Shown here: one piece after another, positions 47,183 through 56,705 of the stretch
Layout of the letters: each line of letters opens with the position of its first letter
Position numbering within the stretch: position 1 is the first letter of the stretch
Assembly (NCBI RefSeq): GCF_905475465.1
Contig: NC_062250.1
Location: 11,864,501-11,928,500, forward strand
Direction: 5' to 3'
Origin: Pieris napi
Taxonomy: Eukaryota > Arthropoda > Insecta > Lepidoptera > Pieridae
Length of the DNA: 64,000 bases
Position numbers and translations under genes: made by a program
Notes under the pieces: model-generated
The model's input: only the letters and a program-made list of their open reading frames with translations
What the model was told of the DNA's origin: nothing
Database searches by the model: none

Positions 47183-48894
47183 TTATAAGTAATCTAAGCC
47201 TTACCTAAAAACCCTTTATAAAAAGAGACATAAAGAGAGAGATGAAATGAAATTCATAATGTCAGTGTAGGAGTTATTGCTCGATTTAAATTGTATACAG
47301 CTCGTAGATTCCGTTCACAAGACTTGCCACTTTGCAACGTGTCACATTTTGTTATGAATTATATTTCTGATTTCACGATTCCAGAATGCTTCTTTTATAC
47401 TATTATAACTCTGGTTCACTTTATACCTTTAGGTATATTAAGAAGGTAAAATCAAAGCAATCTCTTTAAATTTATACTTGTTAAGTCTAAGTCTTTAGAA
47501 TATTTTCTATGCTAGTTTTAATGCTCCAGTTAGTTGTTATTATTATTGTTGGCAACTCTGTGTAGACTTCAAAATAATGTCTAAACTTTTGAGTCAGAAG
47601 TCTGGATTCGCAAAGTATCCATGTTTTTTTTTTGTGCAAGTGGGACAGTCAAGGACAGAATTGCCACTCAGAGAAAGACTTGAAGAATGAACAATATAAG
47701 AAATTTATTAGGAAAAACAGGCTAAAAAATTACATAATGCAAAACTTAACTAATTACTCTAGGCACTTACAAATAATAGAACTTCTGTCAGTTTACTCAA
47801 CAGACAATAAAAAAGCTTCGTTAACCTATGTAATCATTAACTAATGTAGTACAGAAAATCATAGGCCCTTTTCTTCAGGTTTAACATACGTAGTAAGTAG
47901 GTTCGGCGTATTGACACCAAGTTAATTTATTATTTAAAATAATGAAAATATCAATAAAAATAACAAGTGCACAGGCTCTAACCAAAGATTTAAGTTGGCA
48001 CCTGGTAGATAGTTCCTGTGACCCCAGAGCTGTTGACTCCCCTTGCTCAACGAATAAGTATTGCAATACAGCGAGGTAATGCTGCCAGCGTTAAAGGTAC
48101 ACTGCCACAGGGACCAAATTTTTTATTATTTTTTTATTATTATTATTATTAGGTAATAATGTAGTACATAGTAATGTAGTAATGTAGGTACATAGGTTAT
48201 GAAAATTGTGAATACTGAATATTTGTTTGTTATGATCACTAATAACCTAGTTATTCAATTTTATTTAAAGGAATAGAAGTACTAACTTATTTATAAGATA
48301 CCTTTTTAAATATTAGCATAATGGAAATAAAAAACGTTTATCGCTTATTCCATTATTCGAATCGAAAAACCCAAAAGTCAAGTAATGCCGGGGGCAAAAT
48401 AGGACGAAAATTGGGTATGACACGAGGACATGACATGGGTTAGCAATTTGCTGATAGAAAGTTATTTTACTGTTTCAGAGAAATTCCTATTTCTAAGGAA
48501 ATCATAGGCGATAATTATTCTTCCTCCTGTGGTCGTTACCACGTCGTTGTTAATTTATATATTTCTTGCAATTAAAAGTAAAATGGAAAATGATACTTAT
48601 ATATTAAACTACTTGATTACAAACCAATCAGAACATGAGGAATACCCAGTATTATTCCTCAGGTTTTTTTCATTCCCACTATCTACTTAAAATCTTGCCG
48701 GGAGATGTGGGCAACCCGAGTGTTTTTCAAGAACTTGGACACTTTGTACCTTGTACCTCGCAGATATTCTGCGATACCAAGGGCCAGAACCAGTCTGTTG
48801 CACAGATCCCCGTTGACAAAGATGATTGCTGTCTCCGTCACTATCGATATCTTCATATGTTCGCAGAGTATTTCACAGTATTGTACACGATATT
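47183..48894. other. Spacer before the Harbinger element
   Basis: Includes a dispersed repeat (48095-48235) and an ATT-rich microsatellite (48119-48153). Open frames at 47632-47844 and 48635-48890 show no domain. Confidence 0.4.
48095..48235 (+). repeat. Dispersed repeat ('gccacagggaccaaa' family), copy 1
   Basis: 'gccacagggaccaaatttt', an ATT-rich stretch and 'gaaaattgtgaatactgaat' recur in the same order at 57985-58060. The sequence just upstream (about 48030-48095) may belong to the same element. It looks like a retroelement 3' end, but the class is not shown. Confidence 0.5.
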
Positions 48895-49124
48895 AGCGGC
48901 CTTCACACGTGCAGTTCGGAATGGCATTTCTGGAACTGCGCACCAATCTGCAGATAAATCTGTGCAGACTAGACCGCGCGCTGATCTGTGCTTCTACTTT
49001 ACGCTTCAATTGTAATAACAGTTTGAACTGCGGTTCAAACTGTCTATTTCGCTTTCCTGCAGATAAAACTGTACGTATAAATGCTTTTCGAGAGTTTAGA
49101 TCGCAGTATGGAATGGCGCGTGGA
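48895..49124. promoter_or_regulatory. Harbinger left terminal and subterminal region
   Basis: After the TIR come repeated words. GGAATGGC occurs at about 48917-48926 and again at 49110, where it is extended as GGAATGGCGCG; the right subterminal region has the same extended word near 51738. AACTGTACGT near 49065 equals part of the right TIR. A hairpin CAGTTTGAAC-tgcg-GTTCAAACTG lies at 49019-49042. These are candidate binding sites for the transposase or the MADF protein and probably include the transposase promoter. Confidence 0.55.
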
Positions 49125-49586
49125 ATGTCGACCAATTTTAAAAGTTTTCTTTCAGTTTTAACCGGTGCAGTAGAAATGGATACACGTCTAGTGATCGCGT
49201 TAGCTGGTTTTGTGGTTGGTTTTAATAATCTAAAAAGGAGACGTGTATGGGTTAAGAAATATAGACGAAAATTTGGACATTTACCCATGTTAAAAGAAAT
49301 ACGAGAAAACTATCCAGAAGATTTTAAAAATTACCTACGGATGGACGGCGATAATTTTGATTGCTTATTGGAACTTATCCGTCACAGAATTACTAAGCAA
49401 GATACAGTTATGAGAAAATGCATAACACCAGAAGAACGTCTTTCCGCAACATTAAGATATCTGGCAACTGGACGTTCATTTGAAGATTTAAAATTTTCTT
49501 CTGGCATTTCTACATCAGCTCTAAGCAAGATAATACCGGAAACGTGTAAAGCGATTTACGAAACGTTGAGGAAAGATTACATGAGG
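49125..49586 (+). CDS. Harbinger transposase, exon 1
   Basis: 154 codons from the ATG at 49125 (MSTNFKSF); a second candidate start at 49176 (MDTRLVIALAG) would give a 407-aa protein. It encodes the N-terminal helical region of PIF/Harbinger nucleases: KKYRRKFGHLPMLKEI, EDFKNYLRMDGDNFDCLLEL, the ITPEERLSATLRYLATGRSF block and a helix-turn-helix-like SSGISTSALSKIIPETCKAI. It ends KDYMR at donor AGG|GTAAGT. The upstream frame back to 48909 runs through the terminal repeat and is not considered coding. Function: binds element ends and cuts/joins DNA, normally with the Myb/MADF partner encoded in the same element. Confidence 0.88.
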
Positions 49587-50143
49587 GTAAGTATTAAAAC
49601 ACTATTTTAATTAATTTACCTTTTTAATTACGAATACGAGACAAAATTAACATAATCAAATTTAAATGAATTCAAAAGTTAGCGTCATCATAGTTATGGT
49701 AGTATTCTTTGAGAATGGATTCTGTATTTTCTGTGTTATGAGTATGTTGAGGTTCAGATAAAATTATATCAGAGTTTTCTTGAAGTGGGGTAGACGATGA
49801 CGATGGCCCAGAAATGTTAGTATGAAATACAACTTTATTGCATTGTTTATCACATATATCAGACGTTTCTGTTAGTTGTTTTAAAATGCCTTTGCGCATA
49901 ACTGTATGTATAATTGATTCTGCATATAGAGCTTGGACTTTGTCCATTTTTTCAAATTTTTTTGAAATTGTCACTCCTAGAGCTTCATATTCTGTCATCT
50001 GTCTGCTATTTTTTTGAAGTGCTTCTGTGCATACATTAATGAACTTAATTTGAGTGTCAATTATATTTGACTTCCTCTTCGTTCCCCGTGGAGTAGGGGT
50101 TGATTCCTGAAAAAAATGTAATAAAAATGAATATTTTTTACAG
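49587..50143. other. Transposase intron enclosing the partner gene's exon 2
   Basis: 557 bp, GTAAGT...TTTTTTACAG, phase 0. It contains the complete second coding exon of the MADF gene on the opposite strand (49672-50106). The putative intron boundaries fall just outside that exon on both sides. Confidence 0.85.
49672..50106 (-). CDS. Harbinger partner (MADF protein), exon 2
   Basis: Minus-strand exon after acceptor TTTTTTTCAG at 50107, starting ESTPTPRGTKRKS and running to the stop at 49672-49674, 144 residues. It includes a basic segment (TPRGTKRKS), then YEALGVTISKKFEKM and ALYAESIIHTVMRKG, which resemble the BESS-like C-terminal helices that mediate protein interaction in MADF proteins. 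An acidic, Ser/Thr-rich tail follows. It lies wholly inside the transposase intron, in antisense. Confidence 0.8.
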   Translation of the reverse strand, partial: ESTPTPRGTKRKSNIIDTQIKFINVCTEALQKNSRQMTEYEALGVTISKKFEKMDKVQALYAESIIHTVMRKGILKQLTETSDICDKQCNKVVFHTNISGPSSSSTPLQENSDIILSEPQHTHNTENTESILKEYYHNYDDANF

Positions 50144-51083
50144 TTTCCTACAAGCAAAGAAGAATGGCTGGAAATTGCTAAAGGTTTCCATGATCATTGG
50201 AACTTTGTTAACTGTGGAGGCGCACTGGACGGAAAACATATAAGAATTATTCCTCCTGCCAATTCTGGAGCAAAATATTACAATTATAAGAACTTTTATA
50301 GTATGGTTTTAATGGCTCTGGTAGACTCAAACTATGAGTTTATTTTTGTTGACGTTGGTAAAAATGGCAGGATGTCCGATGGGGGTGTTATTGAATACAC
50401 AACCTTTTACAACAAATTATTAAGAGGACAATTAAATTTACCCGAGAGAAGCGAGAATGATCATTATTTAAATTACGTTTTCATTGGTGATGAAGGTTTT
50501 GCATTGAATGAAAACCTTTTGACCCCCTACCCGCAAAGAGAACTTGATCATGAAAAACGAATCTTCAATTACAGACTCTCACGTGCTCGTAATGTTGTTG
50601 AAAATACTTTTGGCATAATTGCCTCTAGATTTCAGATACTACGTACACCTATTAACATGAAACCAGAAAATATATGTTACATAGTACTAGCAATATGTAG
50701 TATTCATAATTTTTTAAGAAAGAGAAGTAATTTTTATATGTCAGCATCAACCGTGGACAGAGAAAATATTGAATCGAGTACTGTTTTAAACGGAGATTGG
50801 CGCCAAAACAGCTCTGAACTAACTCCATTGGACAGATATTCGGCCAGAAATGTGCCTTCCTTAGCTAAACAGAGTAGAGATGAATACAAAACATATTTCA
50901 ATACAATAGGTAAGGTTTCTTGGCAAGAAACTATGATAAACGCTGGTAGATCATAGCTGTTAATATGGACAAACCTTTAATTTTTATGTAATAATCATTT
51001 AATTTAATTTTTAAATGATAATAATCACTTACTTATACGTAATAAAAAGGTTTTCTGTGAAAAACGTGTATTTATTATCTTAC
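50107..51083. other. MADF-gene intron enclosing transposase exon 2
   Basis: 977 bp on the minus strand, from donor AAG|GTAAGA (51084/51083) to acceptor TTTTTTTCAG (50107). It contains the whole of transposase exon 2 (50144-50956) in antisense. Phase 0 at both sides. Confidence 0.82.
50144..50956 (+). CDS. Harbinger transposase, exon 2 with DDE catalytic core
   Basis: 270 codons after a TTTTTTACAG acceptor, starting FPTSKEEWLEIAKGF, the usual block before the catalytic domain. The total protein is 424 aa with the 49125 start. Catalytic residues of the DDE_Tnp_4 (Harbinger nuclease) fold are visible: Asp183 in CGGALDGKHIRI, Asp270 in VFIGDEGFAL and Glu307 in RARNVVENTFGII. The VDVGKNGRMSDGGV motif typical of the family is also present. 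The frame is uninterrupted to TAG at 50954-50956. It is also related to the domesticated host protein HARBI1, but TIRs, TSD and partner gene show this is a transposon copy. Confidence 0.93.
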   Translation, partial: FPTSKEEWLEIAKGFHDHWNFVNCGGALDGKHIRIIPPANSGAKYYNYKNFYSMVLMALVDSNYEFIFVDVGKNGRMSDGGVIEYTTFYNKLLRGQLNLPERSENDHYLNYVFIGDEGFALNENLLTPYPQRELDHEKRIFNYRLSRARNVVENTFGIIASRFQILRTPINMKPENICYIVLAICSIHNFLRKRSNFYMSASTVDRENIESSTVLNGDWRQNSSELTPLDRYSARNVPSLAKQSRDEYKTYFNTIGKVSWQETMINAGRS

Positions 51084-51602
51084 CTTAGTATTTGTATTTT
51101 CGGCATTAATTGGTAGCGATGCTATATTAGTAGTATCCTGTAGTGGTGATGGTGAGACATCTCGTGGAGGTGATACTGAGTTAGTTCGAGAAAATAACTG
51201 TGAAGCGACGTTTGTGTATTGGGAATTTTCATTTTCTATGTCTATATTGGAAATACTTGGAGTCGGCAATTCTTGGTCTTTGGTAAATAACATTTGATCA
51301 TAATACCAAAGACTTGGTTTATATATATCATCCTGTGCACTTCCGCTTTTATTTCTGGTTTCAGACACTTTTTTTAACTCCTTGCGGAATGCTCCCCTTA
51401 GATTTTGTATTTTTTTCGTGACAAAATCCCTGTTCGCCGTTGTAAAACCAACATTTTTGCTATATTCTATGAGTTCGCCGTATGCTTTTTGTTTTAAATT
51501 ACGGTTTGTATAAGCCGACTTATTTTTAACTTGCCATAAACATGGATGTTCCCGATATATCCTTATAAAACCTGTCACTGCTTCCACGCTCCAAACTGCC
51601 AT
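51084..51602 (-). CDS. Harbinger partner protein, MADF domain, exon 1
   Basis: 173 codons from the ATG at 51602 (MAVWSVEAVTGF); an upstream in-frame ATG at 51638 (MRVPRVDDNYF) is possible. The MADF (Myb/SANT-like) domain spans about residues 5-95: VTGFIRIYREHPCLWQV, NRNLKQKAYGELIEYSKNV, the VTKKIQNLRGAFRKELKKV helix and YKPSLWYYDQMLF. A Ser/Pro/Asn-rich linker follows up to the donor. With exon 2 the protein has 317 aa. In Harbinger elements the Myb-like partner binds subterminal DNA and brings the transposase into the nucleus; this role is taken from the family, not shown here. Confidence 0.87.
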
Positions 51603-51791
51603 TTTGAAATAATTGTCATCCACACGAGGCACCCGCATAAAACTGTACAAACGTTCGTACACACCAATGCGCCGAATCGAAATGTCAAACCACCACGCGC
51701 TTGTCACGTCTACACGGACGGATTGGACGACAGATCGGAATGGCGCGGACTGTTTCATACGGATCGAACTGTACGTGTGAAGGCCGCTATT

Positions 51792-52494
51792 GGATATCTT
51801 GTGCATTTAATATTTTTATGTTATCGACATTATCGTAGTGGTTTACTATAAGGATAATGATTGTATTATTGTGAATAAATAAATAAATGTTTGGTACCAT
51901 ATTGATTTCCTCATAAATCTATTATTACTAATTTTCCACTACTGTAAGTAATAAAGATATCATGAAGCATTACAAAAGAAATCTAAATTAATTTATATTA
52001 TATATTTTTTGAACATCGGTCTTTTGGACATCGGTCGGTAGGTAGAGTCGTTTATATTAAATTAGCTTAGCGTATCTACGACATAATGCGCAGTGAAAAA
52101 CTGTGAAAGACATTTACTAAAAAATACATAAGCTAAAAAAGTGTATAAGTTTCGTTTGAAATATGCTTTGAATGTAGTCATTAATTCAAACGATATAAAA
52201 TGAAATATATAACAGCAATATAATAAATTGAGTAATACATTATGGTGTCAGTATGGCCGTCGATAAAATGGAAATTTGAAACGTGTAGACGCATGTAGAA
52301 GCGCTTTCAGGTGCATTGGTCCCCTAACACGAGTTATCTTACCTCACGTTAGTAGGTATAAGTTACTAATAAACAGCGCAAACAAGATGTAAACAATCAT
52401 CTGAAATTTGAAGCTCATACATTGTAAAACGTCAGTTTTGGTAATAAATTAACGCTTTATTTAGCCTTTTTTATTACTTATATTATTTATAAAT
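51792..52494. other. Spacer between two DNA transposons
   Basis: About 700 bp of AT-rich DNA. No coding content or repeat was recognised. Confidence 0.4.
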
Positions 52495-52608
52495 ACCTAT
52501 AGTAGGGTGGGTCACTCTAGTTAGGAAAAAAATAAAAGTTGATGAATCAAATTCTAATAGTAATATTATGTTGTAGTGCACTATAAAAAGTAGCTTCAAA
52601 GTTTATAG

Positions 52609-54637
52609 TACGGGAGGTAGCAACGTTTTCGAGAAAGAATTTCAGGTCAGCTGATTTTGTGATATGTCTTCCTTCTTGCACTTCCGGGTAGAGTCTGGGC
52701 AATCTGGCTGGCGGTAGCGGTTGCGTTCATTAGTGCGCATCCTATCTGTCCAGGTAATAAAAAAATCCTGGATTTTAAAAGCATTTTAAGAAGCGTAATT
52801 TTTAATTTTTCGTTTTTAAATACGTCTACCTGACATACTTTTTTTATTGCCAGACATTTTTCACGTTGCTAACTATGTGCCAGACGCGATTTTAAGTTTT
52901 ATTTTTATAAAAATTTCAAAGCATTTTAGAATGTCTGTAATTTTAATATAATGTTATTTAAATATAAGAAAAACTGAAAATGAATTTGCCAGACATTAAT
53001 TCGGTTGTTAAGTCTTGAATTAAAATGATAAAGTATTGCAGTATGATGAAGCATTGCATTTTAAGAAGCGTAATTTTTGATTTTTCCTTTTTAAATACGT
53101 CTACCTGACATACTTTTTTTATTGCCAGACATTTTTCACGTTGCTAACTATGTGCCAGACGCGATTTTAAGTTTTATTTTTATAAAAATTTCAAAGCATT
53201 TTAGAATGTCTGTAATTTTAATATTATGTTATTTAAATATAAGAAAAACTGAAAATGAATTTGCCAGACATTAATTCGGTTGTTAAGTCTTGAATTAAAA
53301 TGATAAAGTATTGCAGTATGATGAAGCATTGCATTTTAAGAAGCGTAATTTTTGATTTTTCCTTTTTAAATACGTCTACCTGACATACTTTTTTTATTGC
53401 CAGACATTTTTCACGTTGCTAACTATGTGTAAGACGCGATTTTTAGTTTTATTTTTATAAAAATTTCAAAGCATTTTAGAATGTCTGTAATTTTAATATT
53501 ATGTTATTTAAATATAAGAAAATCTGAAAATGAATTTGCCAGACATTAATTCGGTTGTTAAGTCTTGAATTAAAATGATAAAGTATTGCAGTATGATGAA
53601 GCATTGCATTTTAACACTTACTTTGAACAATAATATCTGCAACTGAGGATGGTAATTGATAGAGTTTTAGAAGATAACGAAAGTTCCCAAGAAGATGATA
53701 TGAATGACACCGACAAAGACAGCGACGATGATGATGATGATTATGAAGATGCCTCTTTTTTGTGACGTCACTATAGGCTAAAACAACTTGAAAACTTAAT
53801 ATTAATTATTCATAACTTACATTTAGTAATTAGGACAATTTAAATAAAGTGTTGATTATTAATTTTAATCTAATTTTATATTCCTTTTTATGCTCGTACT
53901 ACAAGCATTATTACTGCAATACTTTTCATGACTTTTACATTTTAATTCAAGGCTTAGCAATCGAATTAATGTCTGGCAAATTCATTTTCAGTTTTTCTTA
54001 TATTTAAATAACATAATATTAAAATTACAGACATTCTAAAATGCTTTGAAATTTTTATTAAAAAAAAACTAAAAATCGCGTCTGGCACATAGTTAGCAAT
54101 GGGAAAAATGTCTGACAATAAAAAAAGTATGTCAGGTAGACGTATTTAAAAAGGAAAAATTAAAAATTACGCTTCTTAAAATGCAATGCTTCATCATACT
54201 GCAATACTTTATCATTTTAATTCAAGGCTTAACAATCGAATTAATGTCTGGCAAATTCATTTTCAGTTTTTCTTATATTTAAATAACATAATATTAAAAT
54301 TACAGACATTCTAAAATGCTTTGAAATTTTTATAAAAATAAAACTTAAAATCGCGTCTGGCACATAGTTAGCAACGTGAAAAATGTCTGGCAATAAAAAA
54401 AGTATGTCAGGTAGACGTATTTAAAAACGAAAAATTAAAAATTACGCTTCTTAAAATGCTTTTAAAATCCAGGATTATTACCTGGACAGATAGGATGCGC
54501 ACTAATGAACGCAACCGCTACCGCCAGCCAGATTGCCCAGACTCTACCCGGAAGTGCAAGAAGGAAGACATATCACAAAATCAGCTGACCTAAAATTCTT
54601 TTTTTTCAAACGTTGCTACCTCCCGTACTAATATGGC
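52609..54637. mobile_element. Foldback element built of 275-bp units
   Basis: The outer ends are GTACGGGAGGTAGCAACGTT on the left (from 52609) and its reverse complement on the right, with a possible TA duplication. Outer arms (about 52609-52780 and 54460-54637) are followed by a 275-bp unit repeated three times on the left (52781-53055, 53056-53330, 53331-53605). On the right it is present about twice in inverted orientation (53915-54184, 54185-54459). Units are almost identical. The spacer (53606-53914) is single-copy. The element interrupts the 3' part of the 8-bp-TSD transposon. Confidence 0.88.
53649..53765 (+). CDS. Short acidic open frame in the foldback spacer
   Basis: 38 codons, beginning MVIDRVLEDNESSQEDD, then an Asp run (DSDDDDDDYED) and ending ASFL-stop. 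It resembles an acidic C-terminal tail of a larger protein. A possible acceptor 'caactgag' lies just upstream of the ATG. It may be the last exon left from the transposase of the foldback's autonomous parent. Whether it is translated is unknown. Confidence 0.3.
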   Translation: MVIDRVLEDNESSQEDDMNDTDKDSDDDDDDYEDASFL

Positions 54638-54639
54638 AA

Positions 54640-55900
54640 GGTAGCCTAATAAACAACATCCTTTCGTCACCTTTTTCTCCATTATCTGAATAAGTTCGTC
54701 ATTGATTTCTTAGAATAGGTGGATGAAAGTTGGTTTCTGGCCAGTTTATTCGATCAATGTAACATTTAGCATCAAAATTAAGCTTAGGAACTTCAAAAGT
54801 GCGTGGTAGTTTTCCCGTTGTAGATGAACTACTTTTATAATTCTTCTAGCTGCAAGTTCTCTTATACGCTTTTCTTTATCTGTTAACATCGCTAATAGTA
54901 GATGTTTAGGGTGGGCAAATATGTGTTTCTGTGAATAATAGGATTTAGGACTGCTTTTAATGCACTTGATAAAAATCGCGAACATTTAATCAATGTCCAG
55001 AGGTGCCGTGATCCGTCTTTGTATGATGGTGTGTCTTTATTTGGAACCACTCGGGGGCATATACTTTTACAATGTATTGGGCCAAATTATAAAATTAGTT
55101 GATGGCGTTAGTGTAGAAATGTAAAGCCGCAAGATCCGGTTTGCCTTAGTCAACCAACGAGCATGTGATATTTATCCAGGTGATTTATTTGCTAAGTTCT
55201 TCCAGTAATTACTGCTAAGGTTATTTCATACAAATACTTTTGGTCTGTGCTTAAGTCATCAGTTTTGACCTGGTATTGACTCCAATTCAACTACAGCTTG
55301 CGTTTCACACTTATCCAGCAATATACCAATAGGACCATTGTACGTAGATGGGCCAGAAGTTTTACCATCCATATAATCAAACAAATGCCTCAAGGGCAGT
55401 TAATTTCAATGCAGCAAGCAAATTATCCATTGCAAAGGTCTCAAAAGTCTTTTTTCAAATAGCCTTATGACACTACTAAATTTACCTGTATTTGTTACTG
55501 TTCCATCGCATCCAAATAGCCAGGAGGTCAACAGTACTTATATTTTTGGCGAAAAGAAAAGCGTTTATTGATACCTCAATGGCCTTCGCAGTTCCTTTTA
55601 ATGCTTTCAGGAGCTGAATGACTGTTGTATGCAAAGCTACAGGGATTGATGCCTTTTCTCCTTCAATTTTCTGAGTTACAATTTCTGCAATTTCGGAAAA
55701 CGCAGGCTCTTATTTACTGCTATTTTTAATTTTCTGTAGTCTATCCACTCGTAACATTTCATGACATCCTGGTATATTGATAACACGATTTCTTTTATAT
55801 CTTCTAAAGTTCTTAATATATATAGGGCACTTGTAAAACTGTCTATTATTTGACATGATAGAAAAATTTGATTTCCAAGTTCTTAAGCAAAAATACATAG
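54640..55900 (-). pseudogene. Decayed member of an uncharacterised arthropod transposase-like family
   Basis: Read on the minus strand through several stops and shifts, the order of motifs is YFCLRTWKSNF, YKCPIYIKN, NIPGCHEMLRVDRLQKI (55898-55710), then EPAFSEIAEIVTQ, IPVALHTTVIQLLKALKGTA. These are followed by GVIRLFEKRLLRPLQWIICL, LFDYMDGKTSGPSTYNGPIG, ARWLTKANRILRLYI and finally HPKHLLLAMLTDKEKRIREL with AARRI (54985-54746). I recognise this order from multi-copy, uncharacterised arthropod proteins; no function is established for them to my knowledge. Its position inside TIRs and an 8-bp TSD suggests a transposase. The ARW segment recalls hAT enzymes, but that is weak. Confidence 0.6.
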
Positions 55901-56040
55901 TTTACAATTTCGCAACATTTCACTAGAAACTAGCCACATTGATACATGAATTCTCTGAATGTACTTACCTCAAAAAATCTTCTTTTAATAAATAACACAG
56001 TTTATATAAGAAAAGTAATGTGTATTTTAATGGATACTTA

Positions 56041-56482
56041 TTAAAACATTAAACTATACCCAACGTCAAACGTGTAACGAAACGAAATAACATCTTCATC
56101 TAAGAAGTTTTCAAACCACTCAATTGGGCGCTTATCTTGGCAAGTGCCTTGAACATCTGGCCAATTCACGGGATTTTTTGCCAAGTCCCGTTTTCTCCAT
56201 GCGTAGGTACGCCTACGTTTAGTTCGACCTGTAGAATCAGAAGGTTCTTCTTCTGTATCACTCACCATAATCTGCCCTTGAATCATTACTTCAGCCGGTT
56301 GAAGCAGAATGTTTCGTGGCAAATTATTCAAAGTTACATTATCTTCTTCACCCGAATCTTCGTCAGTGAGACAGTCAGGATCAACAGGAGGAGGTAGAAT
56401 ACATATCAGTCGTTCTCTATAATCTTCTTCATTATCAGAAACATTTTCTAAAGCATCTAAAATTTCATGCGCAGCTAACGGT
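56041..56482 (-). CDS. piggyBac-derived protein N-terminus, exon 2 (truncated)
   Basis: Begins after acceptor CTTTACAG (56483) and continues exon 1 in frame: R-PLAAHEILDALENVSDNEED, ILPPPVDPDCLTDEDSGEED, a nuclear-localisation-like GRTKRRR, WRKRDLAKNPVNWP, and RPIEWFENFLDEDVISF. This is the usual N-terminal layout of PGBD2/3-like piggyBac transposases (acidic region, WxKKDL block, start of the DDE_Tnp_1_7 domain at 'VELFExFFDDDVI'). After VISF the similarity stops, and a short unrelated tail ends at TAA (56041-56043). Together with exon 1 it gives 151 aa without a catalytic domain. It could be a captured host or transposon fragment. Whether it is expressed is unknown. Confidence 0.75.
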
Positions 56483-56691
56483 CTGTAAAGAAAAAGTTGT
56501 ATTATTGTACTAAAATCATGTATATTATCCTACTGTCCTATATATAGTACGCTAGTATTTGTAACAAGTTATACGTAATTTATTTATATTATTTTGCTAG
56601 AATATTTATTTAGTACAAAAGTTAAGGTTATCAACTAGATATTAACACAGAAAAAACAACTCACGAGTAAAATATAACTTTTTATACATAC

Positions 56692-56705
56692 CTGTAATTT
56701 GCCAT
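56692..56705 (-). CDS. piggyBac-derived protein, exon 1
   Basis: ATG GCA AAT TAC AG then donor GTATGT; 14 nt, joined to exon 2 in phase 2 to give MANYRPLAAHEIL. The short first exon of four codons, the good donor and acceptor and the uninterrupted joined frame support it. Intron 56483-56691 is 209 bp. Confidence 0.68.

Larger units (their letters stand above)
48895..51788. mobile_element. PIF/Harbinger DNA transposon, structurally intact, 2894 bp
   Basis: Terminal inverted repeats of about 24 bp begin AGCGGCCTTCACACGT (48895-48918) and are matched on the other strand at 51765-51788 with one mismatch. The trinucleotide ATT flanks both sides (48892-48894 and 51789-51791), a 3-bp target duplication as expected for Harbinger. 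Inside are a DDE transposase on the plus strand and a MADF-domain protein on the minus strand, both without stops or frameshifts. This two-gene content is the standard of autonomous Harbinger elements. The element may still be mobile, or was very recently. Confidence 0.92.

Noticed and set aside
48909..49124. N-terminal extension of the Harbinger transposase to the ATG at 48909
   Set aside because: It would begin inside the terminal inverted repeat and is Cys/Arg-rich without resemblance to Harbinger proteins; the start at 49125 or 49176 fits better.
54746..54985. Separate 79-codon gene on the minus strand
   Set aside because: It is the C-terminal block of the same decayed transposase-like gene, in frame with remnants upstream.
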